A stretch of 41,051 nucleotides of DNA from Vairimorpha apis BRL 01 (taxonomy: Eukaryota; Microsporidia; Nosematidae). The notes under the pieces are model-generated. The model did not search any database. It saw nothing but the letters and a program-made list of their open reading frames with translations, and had not been told where the DNA came from. How positions within the stretch are numbered: the stretch's first letter is position 1; each line of letters opens with the position of its first letter. The stretch lies in contig KE647234.1 of NCBI GenBank assembly GCA_000447185.1, forward strand, positions 1 to 41,051, read 5' to 3'. Of the stretch, positions 11,617 to 23,332 are shown piece by piece. Position numbers and translations under genes: made by a program.

Positions 11617-12792
11617 ATGTTCATATATGTTTTATATATTTTATCTCTAAACTGGGATTATTATGATAGTAATACTAATAAACAAGAATTTAAGAAATAT
11701 TGTCAACCAGTATATAAATTTTTTCCAAGGAATGGAAACTATAATTTAGAAAAATTGATTGTAATTTTTAGACATGGAGATCGTGCACCATTAAAAAATT
11801 TATCAAAAGATTGGGAAAAGAAAAAATGTATTAGATGTAAATTTACAGATGGACAAATATATAATTGTAATGAAAAAAATTGTACTAAAGGAGATCTTAC
11901 AATTAAAGGATTTAACCAAGCTACAAAATTAGGAAAATTTATAAAAAAATCCTACGTTCCATTATTATTTCCTAATAAATTAAATATTGAAAAATTTAAT
12001 TATCGTGTAACAAAAATTGGTAGAACTCATTCTACATTGATGGGTGTAATGAAAGGAATAAATAATAATAAAACAATTGATCAAGTAAAAAAAGGCGGTG
12101 ATATAGATTCGTTATTAAAAATAAAAGAATGTTCATATCTAAAAGAAAAAACAATGGTAGATACAAAAATTAATAAAGATTTAGAAGAAGATTTAAATAA
12201 TATAAATATTTTTGATGAAAAAGAATTGAGTTTAAAAGCGGATGAAATTCGATGCAATATGTGTAATAACATAAAAAATAAACCTGATAATAAAAATATA
12301 AATGAACAAATTTTAAAATTATCTAATAATACTTGGTCTAAACAAATGAAAAATGTTAGTCTAGATAAAACTTCTAAAAAAATAGTTTTTGGTAAATTTA
12401 GCAGTGAATTAATTGAAGAAATGAGATCTGATTTTGCCATTAGTTTCATATCTGCCCATGATGGTTCAATAGCAATGCTACTTTCTTCTTTAAGTGATAC
12501 ATTGCAAGAATGGCCTCCATATGCTTCAGCCATATTTATTGAAATATGGTGTAAACATGGACGACAATTCGTAAGACTAGTTTATAATGATAAAAAAATT
12601 GAATTTATTGAGTCAGAAAAAGAATTTATACCTATAGAAGTGTTTGGTAGATATTTAATTAAAATGTCATCAGATGATTTTAAAATTAAACAATTGTGTG
12701 CACAAAATGGTAACACTTTTAACTCAAATTTTTTAATAGATAAAAAATTACATGTAAGTAAGCTAAAGTGGCCAAATATGTTTGTACAATAG
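11617..12792 (+). CDS. Histidine acid phosphatase, secreted or endomembrane
   Basis: A member of the branch-2 histidine phosphatase family, which hydrolyses phosphomonoesters through a phosphohistidine intermediate. From the ATG at 11617 (391 residues) the protein begins MFIYVLYILS, a short hydrophobic signal peptide or anchor. RHGDRAP at residues 52-58 carries the catalytic histidine. RVTKIGRTHSTL near 130-140 supplies the conserved RxTxxxRT arginines. SAHDGSI puts the proton-donor HD pair at 281-282. Cysteine pairs are in keeping with an oxidising compartment. The frame is open for 26 more codons upstream, but without an ATG. No CCC signal precedes the start, unlike most neighbours, so the exact N-terminus is uncertain. 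The natural substrate cannot be read from the sequence; lysophospholipid or general acid phosphatase are both possible. Confidence 0.9.
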   Translation: MFIYVLYILSLNWDYYDSNTNKQEFKKYCQPVYKFFPRNGNYNLEKLIVIFRHGDRAPLKNLSKDWEKKKCIRCKFTDGQIYNCNEKNCTKGDLTIKGFNQATKLGKFIKKSYVPLLFPNKLNIEKFNYRVTKIGRTHSTLMGVMKGINNNKTIDQVKKGGDIDSLLKIKECSYLKEKTMVDTKINKDLEEDLNNINIFDEKELSLKADEIRCNMCNNIKNKPDNKNINEQILKLSNNTWSKQMKNVSLDKTSKKIVFGKFSSELIEEMRSDFAISFISAHDGSIAMLLSSLSDTLQEWPPYASAIFIEIWCKHGRQFVRLVYNDKKIEFIESEKEFIPIEVFGRYLIKMSSDDFKIKQLCAQNGNTFNSNFLIDKKLHVSKLKWPNMFVQ

Positions 12793-13855
12793 ATAAACCT
12801 TTTCTAAGTTATTGTATATATGTAAATTTTGAGTATATAAACTAGAAATATTTTTTGTGTTCTGAAATTAGAAAAAAATATACTTTTGAATTTAATTTTA
12901 ATTTATAAAAAATTTATTTAATTTATTGGACATATAAATATTTAAAAAATTATATGATTTTTTGTTAAAGCAATTGTTTTAAAAAAAATATTTTAACTTT
13001 GTTGATTAAATGATATTAAATTTTTGTAGAAATTAAACTCTAATTTTTAACTTATTTTTTTATTTGTATAATTTTAATTTAATTTAAAAATTTTTATTAA
13101 ATAGTAGATTTTAAACTAAAAATATCATTATTTTAACAGTAAAATTATATTATTTTATTTTATGAGTTAATAAAAATCTTACTTTAAAATTTAAAGTTTT
13201 ATATCATAAAATAACATATTAAAATTTTAATAATCAAATTTATGTAAAAAATGCTTTTAATACAATTTAATTAAATTATTAATAGAATATGTTATAAATA
13301 TTGATAAAAAATAAAAATTTAAATTCTATAAAGAATGTAAGTTTTTAATAATTATAATTTAAATTATACAAAAATAAAATATTTATATTTTTATAATTAA
13401 CTTATATTTTAATTATACAAATTAGATTAAGGTACTCAATTTTTTGTTATAAATCTTTATCTGTTAGTTGTTAAATAATTAGATTCAAAAAAAATTATTT
13501 TTTGCTTTTAATTCTAAAAGAATACATAAAAAACAATGATAAAAAATGTTTTTTATTTCAGAAAAAATATTTATTTTATAATAAAATTTAATTTATAACA
13601 ATCTTAAACAAAAATAATTAAACACTGTTTGTTGCACATTTTTATAAAATAAAAAATTCATCATATTTATATATTTAAAGATACAATAAATCACTAAATA
13701 ATTTCTTAATAATGTTTATTTTAAACTATAAATTTATTAAAACTAAATGATTTAAAAATAAAAAATTATATCTTTTAAAATAAATTACAATAAAATTCCT
13801 TACTTATATAAAATTTATTTTGCATAATGAAATAATTTATAAATAAAACATTATA
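12793..13855. other. A+T-rich spacer
   Basis: About 1.06 kb between two plus-strand genes. No supported ORF, RNA gene or repeat seen. Confidence 0.6.
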
Positions 13856-13858
13856 CCC
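13856..13858 (+). promoter_or_regulatory. CCC start signal of RPT4
   Basis: TATACCCTTAAT precedes the ATG at 13864 by 5 bases. Confidence 0.75.
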
Positions 13859-13863
13859 TTAAT

Positions 13864-15026
13864 ATGGATACTCAAAAAATTTACGAAGCTTATATAAATG
13901 CTATAAAATCTAACGAGACAACATATAATAATTTAAAAATGGAACAAGAGATATACAAGCAGACAAATAAACAATTTCTTAAATCTGAAAAAGATGTAAA
14001 AAGTTTGCAAACAATTGGACATATAGTTGGAGAAGTTTTAAAAAAATTAATGATGAAAAATTTATTGTTAAAAGTAGTCAAGGACCCAGATACGTTGTTG
14101 GTTGTATGAAATCTATTGATCGAAATTTGTTAGATACTGGTACTCGTGTAGCTCTTGATATAACTACTCTTACTATTATGTTAATTTTACCTCGTGAAGT
14201 TGATCCTATGGTTTACAAAATGAGTGAAGAAAAACCTTCTGATTTTGGTTTTGAAATTGTTGGAGGATTAAAAAATCAAATACGTGAACTAAAGGAAGTA
14301 ATTGAACTACCAATTAAAAATCCTGAAATTTATAAACGTGTAGGAATTAAAGCTCCTAAAGGTGTTTTACTTTATGGTCCACCAGGTACTGGAAAAACAT
14401 TATTAGCACGTGCAGTGGCTGCTACAATGGATTGTAATTTCTTAAAAGTTGTAGCGTCTGCATTAATAGAAAAATATATAGGAGAGTCAAGCAGAATGAT
14501 TAGAGAAATGTTTGCATATGCAAGAGAAAGAGCTCCTTGTATAATTTTTATGGATGAAATAGATGCCATTGGAAGCAGACGATCTTCTGACTCAAGTTCA
14601 TCCGATCGAGAAGTTCAGAGAACTTTAATGGAGCTTTTGAATCAGTTAGATGGATTTAAAGAATTAGATAATGTAAAAGTTATAATGGCTACTAATAGAC
14701 CAGACATTTTAGATCCAGCTTTATTAAGACCCGGTCGACTGGATCGTAAAATTGAAGTACCTCTTCCAAATGATCAGGCCAGAAAAGAAATACTTAAAAT
14801 ACATATGCAAGGTATGGAAATCGATGGAGAAATTGATTACGATGTTTTAGTCAAATTAACTGTTAATTTTAACGGTGCCGATTTACGAAATGTAAGTACG
14901 GAAGCAGGTATGATGGCTATTAGGGATGATAGAGAATTTGCATTACAGGAGGACTTTATTAAGGCGGCTAGAAAAATTGGTGAAAGTAAAAAATTAGAAA
15001 GTAAATTGGATTATAAAAAGAAATAA
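13864..15026 (+). CDS. RPT4: 26S proteasome regulatory ATPase RPT4 (PSMC6), one apparent frameshift
   Basis: RPT4 is one of six AAA+ ATPases in the proteasome base that unfold and thread ubiquitinated substrates. The N-terminal part (about 60 residues) is a coiled coil leading into [12 protein letters not shown] -1 step at the A7 run 14040-14046 is needed to continue into GPRYVVGC, the OB domain signature, and then [16 protein letters not shown] and [10 protein letters not shown], which are diagnostic for RPT4 among the Rpt paralogues. The ATPase domain has Walker A GPPGTGKT (about 172-179), Walker B IIFMDEID, sensor ATNRP and [10 protein letters not shown] with the arginine fingers. The C-terminal helical domain closes with [13 protein letters not shown]. 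The corrected length is 387 residues, normal for the family. Without the shift the first frame stops at 14109 and the protein would lose all catalytic parts. Confidence 0.97.
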
Positions 15027-15359
15027 ACAATATTAAGAATGTAAATGTTTTTATTAATTTAAAATAAAAAAAATAAATATCATTATATTTAAATATAATT
15101 TTAAAATCTTTTAATTTTAAGACAATAGTATCAAAAAAATAATTAATTATTTTATTTAAAATATATTTTTGATAAAAAATAAAAAAATTTAATTTAAAAT
15201 CAATGTATTTAAATTAATTTTTTTTATATTTTATAAAACATAAAACCCTTAAACATTTTAAATTAATATTCTTTAAACTGTTTTTATTAAAAATTTAAAG
15301 TTTTAAATCAAAAATAAAATCTATCTTTTATTTTTTGCATTACATTTTGTTTTTTAAAA
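15027..15359. other. Short A+T-rich spacer with a spare CCC signal
   Basis: ACCCTT occurs at 15245-15250 without a usable ATG after it, about 112 bases before the signal that is next to the following gene. No other feature seen. Confidence 0.5.
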
Positions 15360-15362
15360 CCC
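15360..15362 (+). promoter_or_regulatory. CCC start signal of the OB-fold gene
   Basis: AAACCCTTTG precedes the ATG at 15372 by 9 bases. Confidence 0.7.
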
Positions 15363-15371
15363 TTTGTTAGA

Positions 15372-17100
15372 ATGATCTATAAAGTTTTTGAAATATTTAG
15401 ACAGTCAACAAATTTTTTTATTCTTACATCTGACGGGCCAAAAAGAGTGCATTCTAGTCTTAATGATAGTATATGCAAAGGTTATATTTTTAAAGATGAT
15501 TATATTAATATAGATAAAGAAACAGATACAGGAATACTTTTCACTGTTGTTAACACAGATGAATTATCAAAAGCTTATAATGTTGAAGCTAAAAAAATTA
15601 AAAATAATGAGACAAATAATAATTCTGATGTAATAAAAAATGATGAAAATACAAAAAATGAAAAAAAACAGAAGTTGAAACAATTGAAGATATAACTATT
15701 CAAGAAAATTTCGAATATAATTTACTTGATTATTATTATACGACACACAATTTTTTACCGTATCTTACTGATGTATTACCTTATTATACAAATATTGTAA
15801 CTACAAATAGTAATTCTACAAAAAGTAAAAGAGGAATAATAAAATACAAATCTAGAATTAATCTTGCAAACAATAAAGCTTATTTTTTTTATATATTAAA
15901 TTGTGATGATAAATTAATTAAGGGAATGATTTGGAAAGAAAATTTTAAATTTTCTTATTTTGAAATAGGAGATGAAGTTGAAATTTTTAAATATAGACAA
16001 AGTAAAGGATTTCAAAATCATGGACATATAGAAATAAATGAATTTAGCGAATTAGTTTATTTTAATATAGATGAAATAACGATTTCAGAAATGACACTTG
16101 TGAAGAAAAATAATGATGAAAAATTAAAAAATAATACATCATATGAAGAAAAACATATTGATTTGTTAAAAAATATTAATCATACTGTAAAAGGTGTTAT
16201 CTATTATACAAGTATGTTAAATAAAAAAAAGGAAGTAATTATTTAGATTATTATTTACTAGATGTTGAAAACAAAAAAGTAATTTTATTTTACAATTCAG
16301 ATTTGTCTTTTTATAACATAGAAGCTGGAAATATTATAGAAATAAAAAACTTAAGAAAAATTCAAAGAAGTGGATATGATCTATATATTTCTACAATTTA
16401 TACACAATTTAAATATGAAATAATAACTCAACTAAAAGAAGAATGTTCGTCTTTTTTGTATGAAGATAACAAAAAAAGAAAGTTATCTATTAATTGTGAA
16501 AATGAAAAAAATGATAGTTCTTTAGATGAAGAATTCATAAAAAGAGTTAAAAGAGAAACTAATGAAAATATCAATAAAGATGAAGAAGAAACATATGTAA
16601 GACTTAATATTACTCATTCATCTATCCAAGGAAATAAAGTTTTTATCGAAAAAGGTTTTGGTTTTATTCCTGATGATTTGGATAGTATAAATGATTGCAA
16701 TGAAATTATTGATAATGTTTCATATGTTGTGCATCCTTTTTTCATACCAAATAAAATATCTTTGCTTGAATTGGAAGAAAGGTGTAACAAATTAGTTATA
16801 AACGAAAGTGATAAATTTATTTTAGAAGCAACTGTTTTGGGAATTGAAGAAGAAGAAGATTTCAATATTGAATATGTTGATTCTGATGAAATAAAAAGAC
16901 ATTATCCCGTAAAGGTAACTGTAGAAGGAAATATAGATTTTTATATATTTAACAATTTTTTTATTCCAAATAATCTTATTGAAGATATTAAAACTAAGGT
17001 TGATGAAAGCATTGGGAGAAGACATTTTTTTATTATACATGCATTTAGAGATTCAATAGATAATGTTTTATTTTGTATTAGTGAAATGAAAATGATTTAA
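15372..17100 (+). CDS. Multi-OB-fold nucleic-acid-binding protein (RPA1- or POT1-like), two apparent frameshifts
   Basis: Three open segments in successive frames make one protein of about 576 residues. A -1 step at the A8 run 15661-15668 joins the first (to 15695) to the second. Another at the A8 run 16223-16230 joins the second (to 16246) to the third. Two segments have clear OB-fold patterns. At about residues 153-230, YKSRINLANN, then KLIKGMIWKENF, then GDEVEIFKY. At about 273-350, TVKGVIYYTS, then YLLDVENKKVILFYN, then AGNIIEIKNLRKIQRSGYDL. A third possible fold follows near 475-570 (YPVKVTVEGNI, FFIIHAFRDS). Such serial OB folds occur in replication protein A large subunits and telomere-end-binding proteins. 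No zinc-ribbon cysteines are visible, so it is not a plain RPA1 C-terminus. The family is inference; the domain class is better supported. The CCC signal fixes the start. Confidence 0.65.
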
Positions 17101-19926
17101 ATTCTATTAGCATTTGTTTTTTTAAAATTTTATTTTTAGATTAAATTAAGCAATTAAATCTTTTTAGTGTTTACAGTCTATTAAAGTGAGGTAAACTAAC
17201 ACATTTTTGGTATATACGAAAATTTTGATAATTTATATAATGATTATAATCCGCTAAATTCTCAATAAAATAATTGTTTTTTATCAAATATAAACTTTTA
17301 AATATGTAAAATAATTAAATAATTAAATAATTTTATCTATTAAAATTTTTTAAGATATTCAAAAAGATATCACATTTTTTGCAAAACAATAAACTTTTTT
17401 ATTAGTTAATAAAGAATAATATTTTGATAAATGTTTTTATTTTTAAAATGTCTTGTTAGTTTTTTTGATTTTTTTTAACTAACGTACTATTTAATATTTT
17501 GTATAAATTTACATTTATATATTTTTATATTAGTAAAAAAAATTTAACAATAAAGATACAAAATATAATACATAAAAAATTTAATTTTATTAGATTAATT
17601 TATATGATTTTTAAATTTTTAATAGCAATAATTCTATATTTAAATAAATTTTTAAATATTTATTTGTTTATATAAATAAAAAAAGATTTAGTACATTATA
17701 AAAAGTACAAAGCAATTAACTTAAACAAAAAGATCTATTGAATTTTTTTTAATATTTTAAAAAGTAAATCATAAGCATATTTGTAAATATTTTGATAGAT
17801 TATTAAAAAAATTGTCTATTTTATTATTACATCAAATTATATATTTTTATTTATTTTGAAATATAATTTGATCTTAATATTTTTGTTTTATTACATAATA
17901 TTTAAAGTCTAAAATAACTTTAAAATTTTTATTAGTTTAAATCATATTCTTATCGTATATTTATGCATATAATTACATTTTTTGAAATAAAAAACACAAT
18001 ATAAAGTGATTTAATTATTATTTTGTTGATAAATTTTTTATATAAATAAAATTAAACAAATGAAAGCAACAAATTTTAATTAAAAAAAGATATTGCTAAA
18101 ACATCTTTATATGTGCTATTTTTTTTAATTTATTTATTCGTTATTTAAAATATCAAAATAAATAAATTAAAATTAAATATTTTGACACTTTAATTATTAA
18201 TTAAATTGTAAAATTTAATTTTAATATTTCATATAACATAATATAAAAGATTAACATTAAAAAATATATTTTTTGTAATATAAAAAGTATTATATAGATT
18301 TATTTTTAATTATAAGGATTTTTAATAAATTGAAAAAAACAAATTTTATTGATATTATTATGAAGTATAAAAAATATGTTAAAGATTTAATTAATTAATA
18401 AAATTTGTAATGTTTAAATACATAAGTAAAACATATATTATTAATATATATTTTTTTTGTACTTTTAGTAAAATGCTTATATAAAATTTCATATTATAAC
18501 ATGTAACTTTGTAATGACAATTTTACCCTAAAACATAATTAAACTAAATTTTTTAGTTTATATTAAAGCTTATATTTGACTTGTGACTAATAAGAAACTC
18601 TTAATGTATTTAAATAAAATACATAAAAAAGCATAATAGTTAAAACCTAAAGGCAGTTCATCAGACTTATTGTTAACTTAAGTTATATTTGCAAAATCTA
18701 ATTTACTAATTAAAATAAATTTCAAAAGAACAATTTTATAAATTTTAACATAAGAATATGAATCAAAATTGCAAAAAAAATTATTTAAATAATTTTATAG
18801 ATTTTTTTTAATTTATAAGTAATAAATTTTAAAGATTTTAATTTTGATAAAGATATATTTAACTAATATTTTTATACATATAATTCAAAATTTAAAACCT
18901 TTAGTTTTTAACTTAATCTTTTTTTATAGAATATAAAAGATTTTATTGTATTATTTAAAAAATTACAAAATTAATATTTTTCGTATTTGTAAGAAAATAA
19001 TTTAATGAAAATTCAATAAAAAATTAATTTTTGTAAATAATTTTTACGAATAAATTTTGTTATAAAAAACTAAAATTTAAATTTAATATTGCATTTTGTT
19101 TTGATTAATTTAAAAATGATTTATATAACATATATTATATTGATTTAATTTTTGACATAATTTTAATTTCAAAAATATTTAATATGTTTAAAAATATTAT
19201 TTTTATTTACTTTGTTTTTTAAACCTTTCTATATATTATATAATTTAAAAAATTAATTTCATTTTTTTAAAAAACAATATTATATATTTTTTGTTTTTTC
19301 TTGATATTTTATAATTAAAATTAGTTTATTTTTATATTTTGTAATATAATTTCACGATAAATGAAATTAAAATTAAAATATATATAAATTAAATTGTTTT
19401 TTAGTAACAAATATAAGTATGGTATATCATAAAAATAATGTTTTATTTTAAAAATTAAAGATATAAATGATAGAATTTTTTCAACATTAATTTTTTCTGT
19501 TTTTAATCCTTTTAATATTTAAAATTTATTATGATCTACAAATAAACATAATCATTAAATTATTTTAAATATAGATTTATATATTAAAATTTGATAAGAT
19601 TTTAAAGCTGTTTTTTTAAATTTATTTTCCCTTTTAATTTTTAAAGTAAACAAAATAAAGTTAAAAATATAAAAAGGAATTTTTTTTATATAATTATATT
19701 TAGAATAATTTATCTTAATTATTTATATAATTTAATTTTTGCAAAAATTATACACAAATTTATTTTATAATTTTCAATTTTTTATAATTAATTATTTTTT
19801 TTTTATAAACGAAAAAATTCAAAAATTTTAAAAGACGCTTATTTTTTATTTAATTCTTAATTTATCATATTGTACAAATTAAAATGATAAAATGTTTAAT
19901 TTATTTTAATTAATCTATCTGTGTTA
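17101..19926. other. 2.8-kb A+T-rich gene desert
   Basis: Between converging genes (plus on the left, minus on the right). No supported ORF on either strand. TACCCTAA at about 18523 has no following ATG, so no gene is assigned to it. No tRNA-like or repeat structure recognised. Confidence 0.6.
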
Positions 19927-20585
19927 TTAAATATTCTTTTTATTAAAGAAAATCCACTCTTGTAAAACGCAGTAAGCAATTTTTTCCAATTGATTTCTTT
20001 TAACATTTGAAAATAGTGATTTATATGGTTTGTCGGGAAGTTCGTATTTTACATAAAATTCTTTTTTTTAATTTCATTCATTAAAAACTGATCAGAAATT
20101 AATTCAGGATATTTTCTTAAAGAATAATCAATTCTGTTAAAAAAAGGAATATTAATTAATGTTTCTTTACTAAAAATAGGTCTGTAGTAAGCAATAACAT
20201 GATAAGTTTTATCTTCATGAACAATACTAATAGTTTTTTTATGTAAACCTAATTTATCTTCTTCTTTAATTTCTTTTTGTAATTTAACTAATTGATCTTT
20301 TTGTAAACTTCTTTTTTTAATTGCGGACTTAGATAAATGTCTTGGAACCTCTTTATAAAGTAAGAATTGCCCGTTTATTTTTGATGGAGACCATATTTTT
20401 CCATCTGTCCATCTTTTTATTCCATTATCAGTTTCTACAAAAACAAAAATATCTCCTGATCTTAAATTTCCTCTTTCTTCAACTTTTAGTCGTTGTGTTA
20501 TTGGAGTTATATAACCTAATCTTGAAGCATGTACCATCAGAATTGCTTCTTCGTATGTTTGGACATATCCAAATAATTTATTCAT
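19927..20585 (-). CDS. Gti1/Pac2 family (WOPR-domain) transcription regulator, one apparent frameshift
   Basis: WOPR proteins are fungal DNA-binding regulators of cell-type switching (Wor1, Ryp1, Gti1 and Pac2 belong here). WOPRa spans about residues 4-80: GYVQTYEEAILMVHASRLG, then RGNLRSGDIFVF, then IKRWTDGKIWSPSKI and GQFLLYKE, all hallmark segments. WOPRb is at about 115-150: KKTISIVHEDKTYHVIAYYRP. The first frame stops at 20049 after NEIKKKNFM. A -1 step at the T8 run 20062-20069 (A8 on the coding strand) extends it through KEFYVKYELPDKPYKSL to a stop at 19927, giving 219 residues. Almost nothing lies outside the DNA-binding domain, so this is a minimal member. It shares a divergent spacer with the TIM22-like gene. 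Confidence 0.93.
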
Positions 20586-20589
20586 ATGA

Positions 20590-20592
20590 GGG
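20590..20592 (-). promoter_or_regulatory. CCC start signal of the WOPR gene
   Basis: The coding strand reads ATCCCTCAT immediately before the ATG at 20585. Confidence 0.7.
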
Positions 20593-21591
20593 ATTTTTGG
20601 AATTTTTATATATTTCTTTTTTTATCAAGTTACAAACAATTTGATGTGCGTAATGACGTATAAAAAATTACAAATTAATTCTAAGGTCTATGCACAGATC
20701 ATAAAAATAGTTTTAGTTTGACATTTTAAGATGTTTTTGAGATGTTAAAAGCAAATCAATAAATGGATCATAATATAAATAATTTGAAAAATTATATATA
20801 TTTAAAACATATATTTATGATATAAAAAATTGAATTTAGCATTCTAGTCAATTTATTTATTTTTATTTAATTAATATTTTATATATTATGAGCCATTTTT
20901 TAAAGCAAATTGATTTCTAAATATTTTTTTTAGTAAAAAAATTTAACGTTTTATTAACTTTTATTTTTAATCCATAAAATTAAATAATTCTTAAATTATT
21001 ATTTTTTGATTCAAAATAATACTGTTAAAAAGATTAATTGCTTCAAATATTTTTTCATAAAAAATAAAATAAAAATTTTAAATTTCATTTTTTTTTAAAT
21101 GAAACATTTTTAAAATTAGATTTTGTTAATTTAAAAACTTTTTTGAAAGATATAATATTGATTTTTTTTAATATACTGACATAATATATTTTCAAATTTT
21201 TTTTGAAATTATAACATTAATTACATTTTGTGTAATAAAATTTAATTTTTTTTAATCTTTATAATAATATAAAAAAAATTATTTTATGCTACTATAATAT
21301 TACAAAAAAAACTAATTAATATATAAATTTAAAATAATAAAAATTTTGTTCTTATTATAATCTAAATAGAATAGTTGCGTCAATATTTTTACTTCTTTTT
21401 TGATTAATTTTATAAAATCAAAATTCTTAATATATTATATTTTATTCAATAAAAAATTAAAAAACTTATAATTATTTTTTATTTTAAAGTATAAAAAGTA
21501 TTTTTTTGATTTTAATTTTAATCATATGTTCATTTTAAAATTTATACAATTTTATACATTAATATTTAACTATTAAGAAAATAATTTTAAA
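20593..21591. other. A+T-rich divergent spacer
   Basis: Shared upstream region of the WOPR and TIM22-like genes. The part next to the WOPR gene (about 20640-20715) is less A+T-biased and contains TAATGACGTATAAAA. No other feature seen. Confidence 0.55.
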
Positions 21592-21594
21592 CCC
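21592..21594 (+). promoter_or_regulatory. CCC start signal of the TIM22-like gene
   Basis: AAACCCATTT lies 12 bases before the ATG at 21607, slightly further away than in neighbouring genes. Confidence 0.6.
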
Positions 21595-21606
21595 ATTTAT
21601 AATTAT

Positions 21607-21945
21607 ATGCTAAATAAAGTTTGGAAGTTTTCAAAACCTAAGATTTATAAAACTGTTTCTGACACTTTACAAGGATATTTATTTGGATGTATGATGGGAA
21701 TTTTCACAAATAAGAATGATTTGAGATTAAAAAGTATTCATAATACTGGAAAAGATATGGCTCAGGTATGTGCAATATATTCTGTATCAGAATCTGTTTT
21801 AGATACAATGAATAAAGATGATAAAAATAACAAACTTCTTGCTGGTATGGCTACTGGTATTATTTGCTCAAAAGATAAATTCATTTCGCATAATACATTA
21901 TTAGGAGGTGTGAGTTTAAGTTTATATAAAGGAATGTTAAATTAA
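21607..21945 (+). CDS. TIM22: TIM17/TIM22/TIM23-family mitosomal translocase, TIM22-like
   Basis: A 112-residue, uninterrupted protein with the layout of the Tim17/22/23 family: several short hydrophobic segments rich in small residues. Residues 20-33 (TLQGYLFGCMMGIF) carry a glycine-spaced first segment. Residues 47-67 (TGKDMAQVCAIYSVSESVLD) resemble the Tim22 second segment with its conserved acidic residue. NKLLAGMATGIICSKD at 75-90 matches the G-x-x-T-G-x-I-x-x-x-[KR]-x signature of the third segment. The last segment is LLGGVSLSLYKGML. Microsporidia keep a much reduced import machinery in mitosomes. I favour TIM22 over TIM17 or TIM23 from overall shape only. Confidence 0.72.
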   Translation: MLNKVWKFSKPKIYKTVSDTLQGYLFGCMMGIFTNKNDLRLKSIHNTGKDMAQVCAIYSVSESVLDTMNKDDKNNKLLAGMATGIICSKDKFISHNTLLGGVSLSLYKGMLN

Positions 21946-23001
21946 ATTTTTAAAATATTTTTCTCTTATAGAGCTATATTTTTGTAATTTAATTTTTAAA
22001 TAAATAAATATTTTTAATATTTATAATTTTATTAAAATATTCTTTAATATAAAATGTTTCATGCAAAAGTAATTTTAACACGATTAGATCATACTAAATT
22101 ACATAATATTTAACTTAACAAATATATTTAAATTTAAAAAAATTTAATATAAAAATATAGATATCTTTCAAATTACTAAACTTTAAAAATTATTTTATTA
22201 TAAACACATTTGTATGAAACAAAAATTTGTTCTAATATTAAACTTTTAAAAAAAATTTATTTAGAATAGTAAATCTTTGTAAAATGTAAAATTTAATAAG
22301 TTTTTGGTTTTATAATATTATGCTATATCGTTTTTATGACATTAGTTAAAGATATAAATGTAATTGTAAACAATGTATATATGATATAAATTTTCAAAAA
22401 CATAATTTAATATATTTAAATGTTTTGTGTTTATTAATCTAAAATCATAGCTTAATGTTATAATAAATAAACTTAAAAATTTATATAATGATTTTAATCT
22501 ATATTATTAGTTTAATTTTATTGATATTTTATATTAATTCACATTATTATTATTTTTAAAACATATAAAAACTTTTTTAACTTTATTATTACTTTTGTAA
22601 AAATAATTTAGATTCGAAACTATATAAATATTAAATTTATATATTTTATATATTTTTGCATAAACAAATTTATCACTTTTTATTTACTTAATGTAATAAA
22701 ATAAATGTTTAATCTAATTTTCTGTCAACAATACATAAATACTATTTTATGCAATATATTATATTTTGTTGTCTTATTTTAAATGAAATTTTATAAATAT
22801 TCAAATTATTATATGGAACAGATGTCAATTGGGTAAATATCATAAAAATAGGTTTATTTTTAAATGTTATTTTATTATAACTTAAATTTAGACACAAATA
22901 AAAAAATAGGTATTTTTTATATTTAATATTAATAACTAATATTACATATTATCATTTAATTAATTTGTTATTGAGGTTTATAACCTAAAAAATATATAAC
23001 T
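21946..23001. other. A+T-rich spacer
   Basis: No supported ORF. A GGG at about 22830 (CCC on the minus strand) has no suitable ATG after it. TTCGAA at about 22613 lacks any tRNA context. Confidence 0.55.
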
Positions 23002-23167
23002 AGATATAATAACAGTAAAATTTTATAAAATTTATATTTTTTTAAAATAAAATATTTTAATTTCAAAATATACGATTTTTTTTTCTAAAGTCTATAATCA
23101 ATGAATTAAAAAAATCATAAATATTATTTACAAATTTTTTAAAATATTCAAATTTTTTAATTTTTTT
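23002..23167. repeat. Duplicated block, left copy
   Basis: The 166 bases from AGATATAATAACAG to the T7 run before GTCATGCC recur at 23359-23512, after the gap. Differences are nearly all in homopolymer length, and the left copy has the longer runs. The two copies are followed by different sequence. Confidence 0.9.
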
Positions 23168-23332
23168 GTCATGCCCCTGGGGATACGCCCCAGTTTTAAA
23201 ATAATATTCAACAATATTGTTATAATTATAAGATGTTTTATTTGTATTTTTATTGAACGTCTTATGACGTGTAGTTTCAATATACCTCTCTGGGTCGATA
23301 TTGCTTCTTGTTGTGTTCAACTTTCTATGCAT
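23063..23332 (-). CDS. Partial ORF of unknown function next to the assembly gap
   Basis: An 89-codon frame runs leftward from an ATG at 23332, only six bases from the run of Ns, so the true start may lie in the gap. It crosses the GC-richer island (residues 1-53, including GAYPQGHDKK) and continues without a break into the duplicated block (EYFKKFVNNIYDFFNSLI). I recognise no family. Codon use in the island part differs from the neighbours, with more G+C. The right copy of the block encodes the same C-terminal segment but has an in-frame stop just upstream. No CCC signal is visible before the ATG. It could be a gene fragment, a mobile-element remnant or a chimera made by the assembly. Confidence 0.3.
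   Translation of the reverse strand: MHRKLNTTRSNIDPERYIETTRHKTFNKNTNKTSYNYNNIVEYYFKTGAYPQGHDKKIKKFEYFKKFVNNIYDFFNSLIIDFRKKNRIF

Noticed and set aside
12081..12533. 150-codon ORF on the minus strand
   Set aside because: Antisense to the acid phosphatase, whose catalytic motifs are clear. No start signal and no recognisable domain.
16614..17040. Two minus-strand ORFs inside the OB-fold gene
   Set aside because: Antisense to a gene with domain support; no CCC signal.
18520..18530. Isolated CCC signal
   Set aside because: No ATG with an open frame follows on the plus strand; the same holds for those at about 25806 and 34992.
22605..22640. GATTCGAAAC as a possible tRNA T-loop
   Set aside because: The flanks cannot form the T stem, and no acceptor, D or anticodon arms are present.
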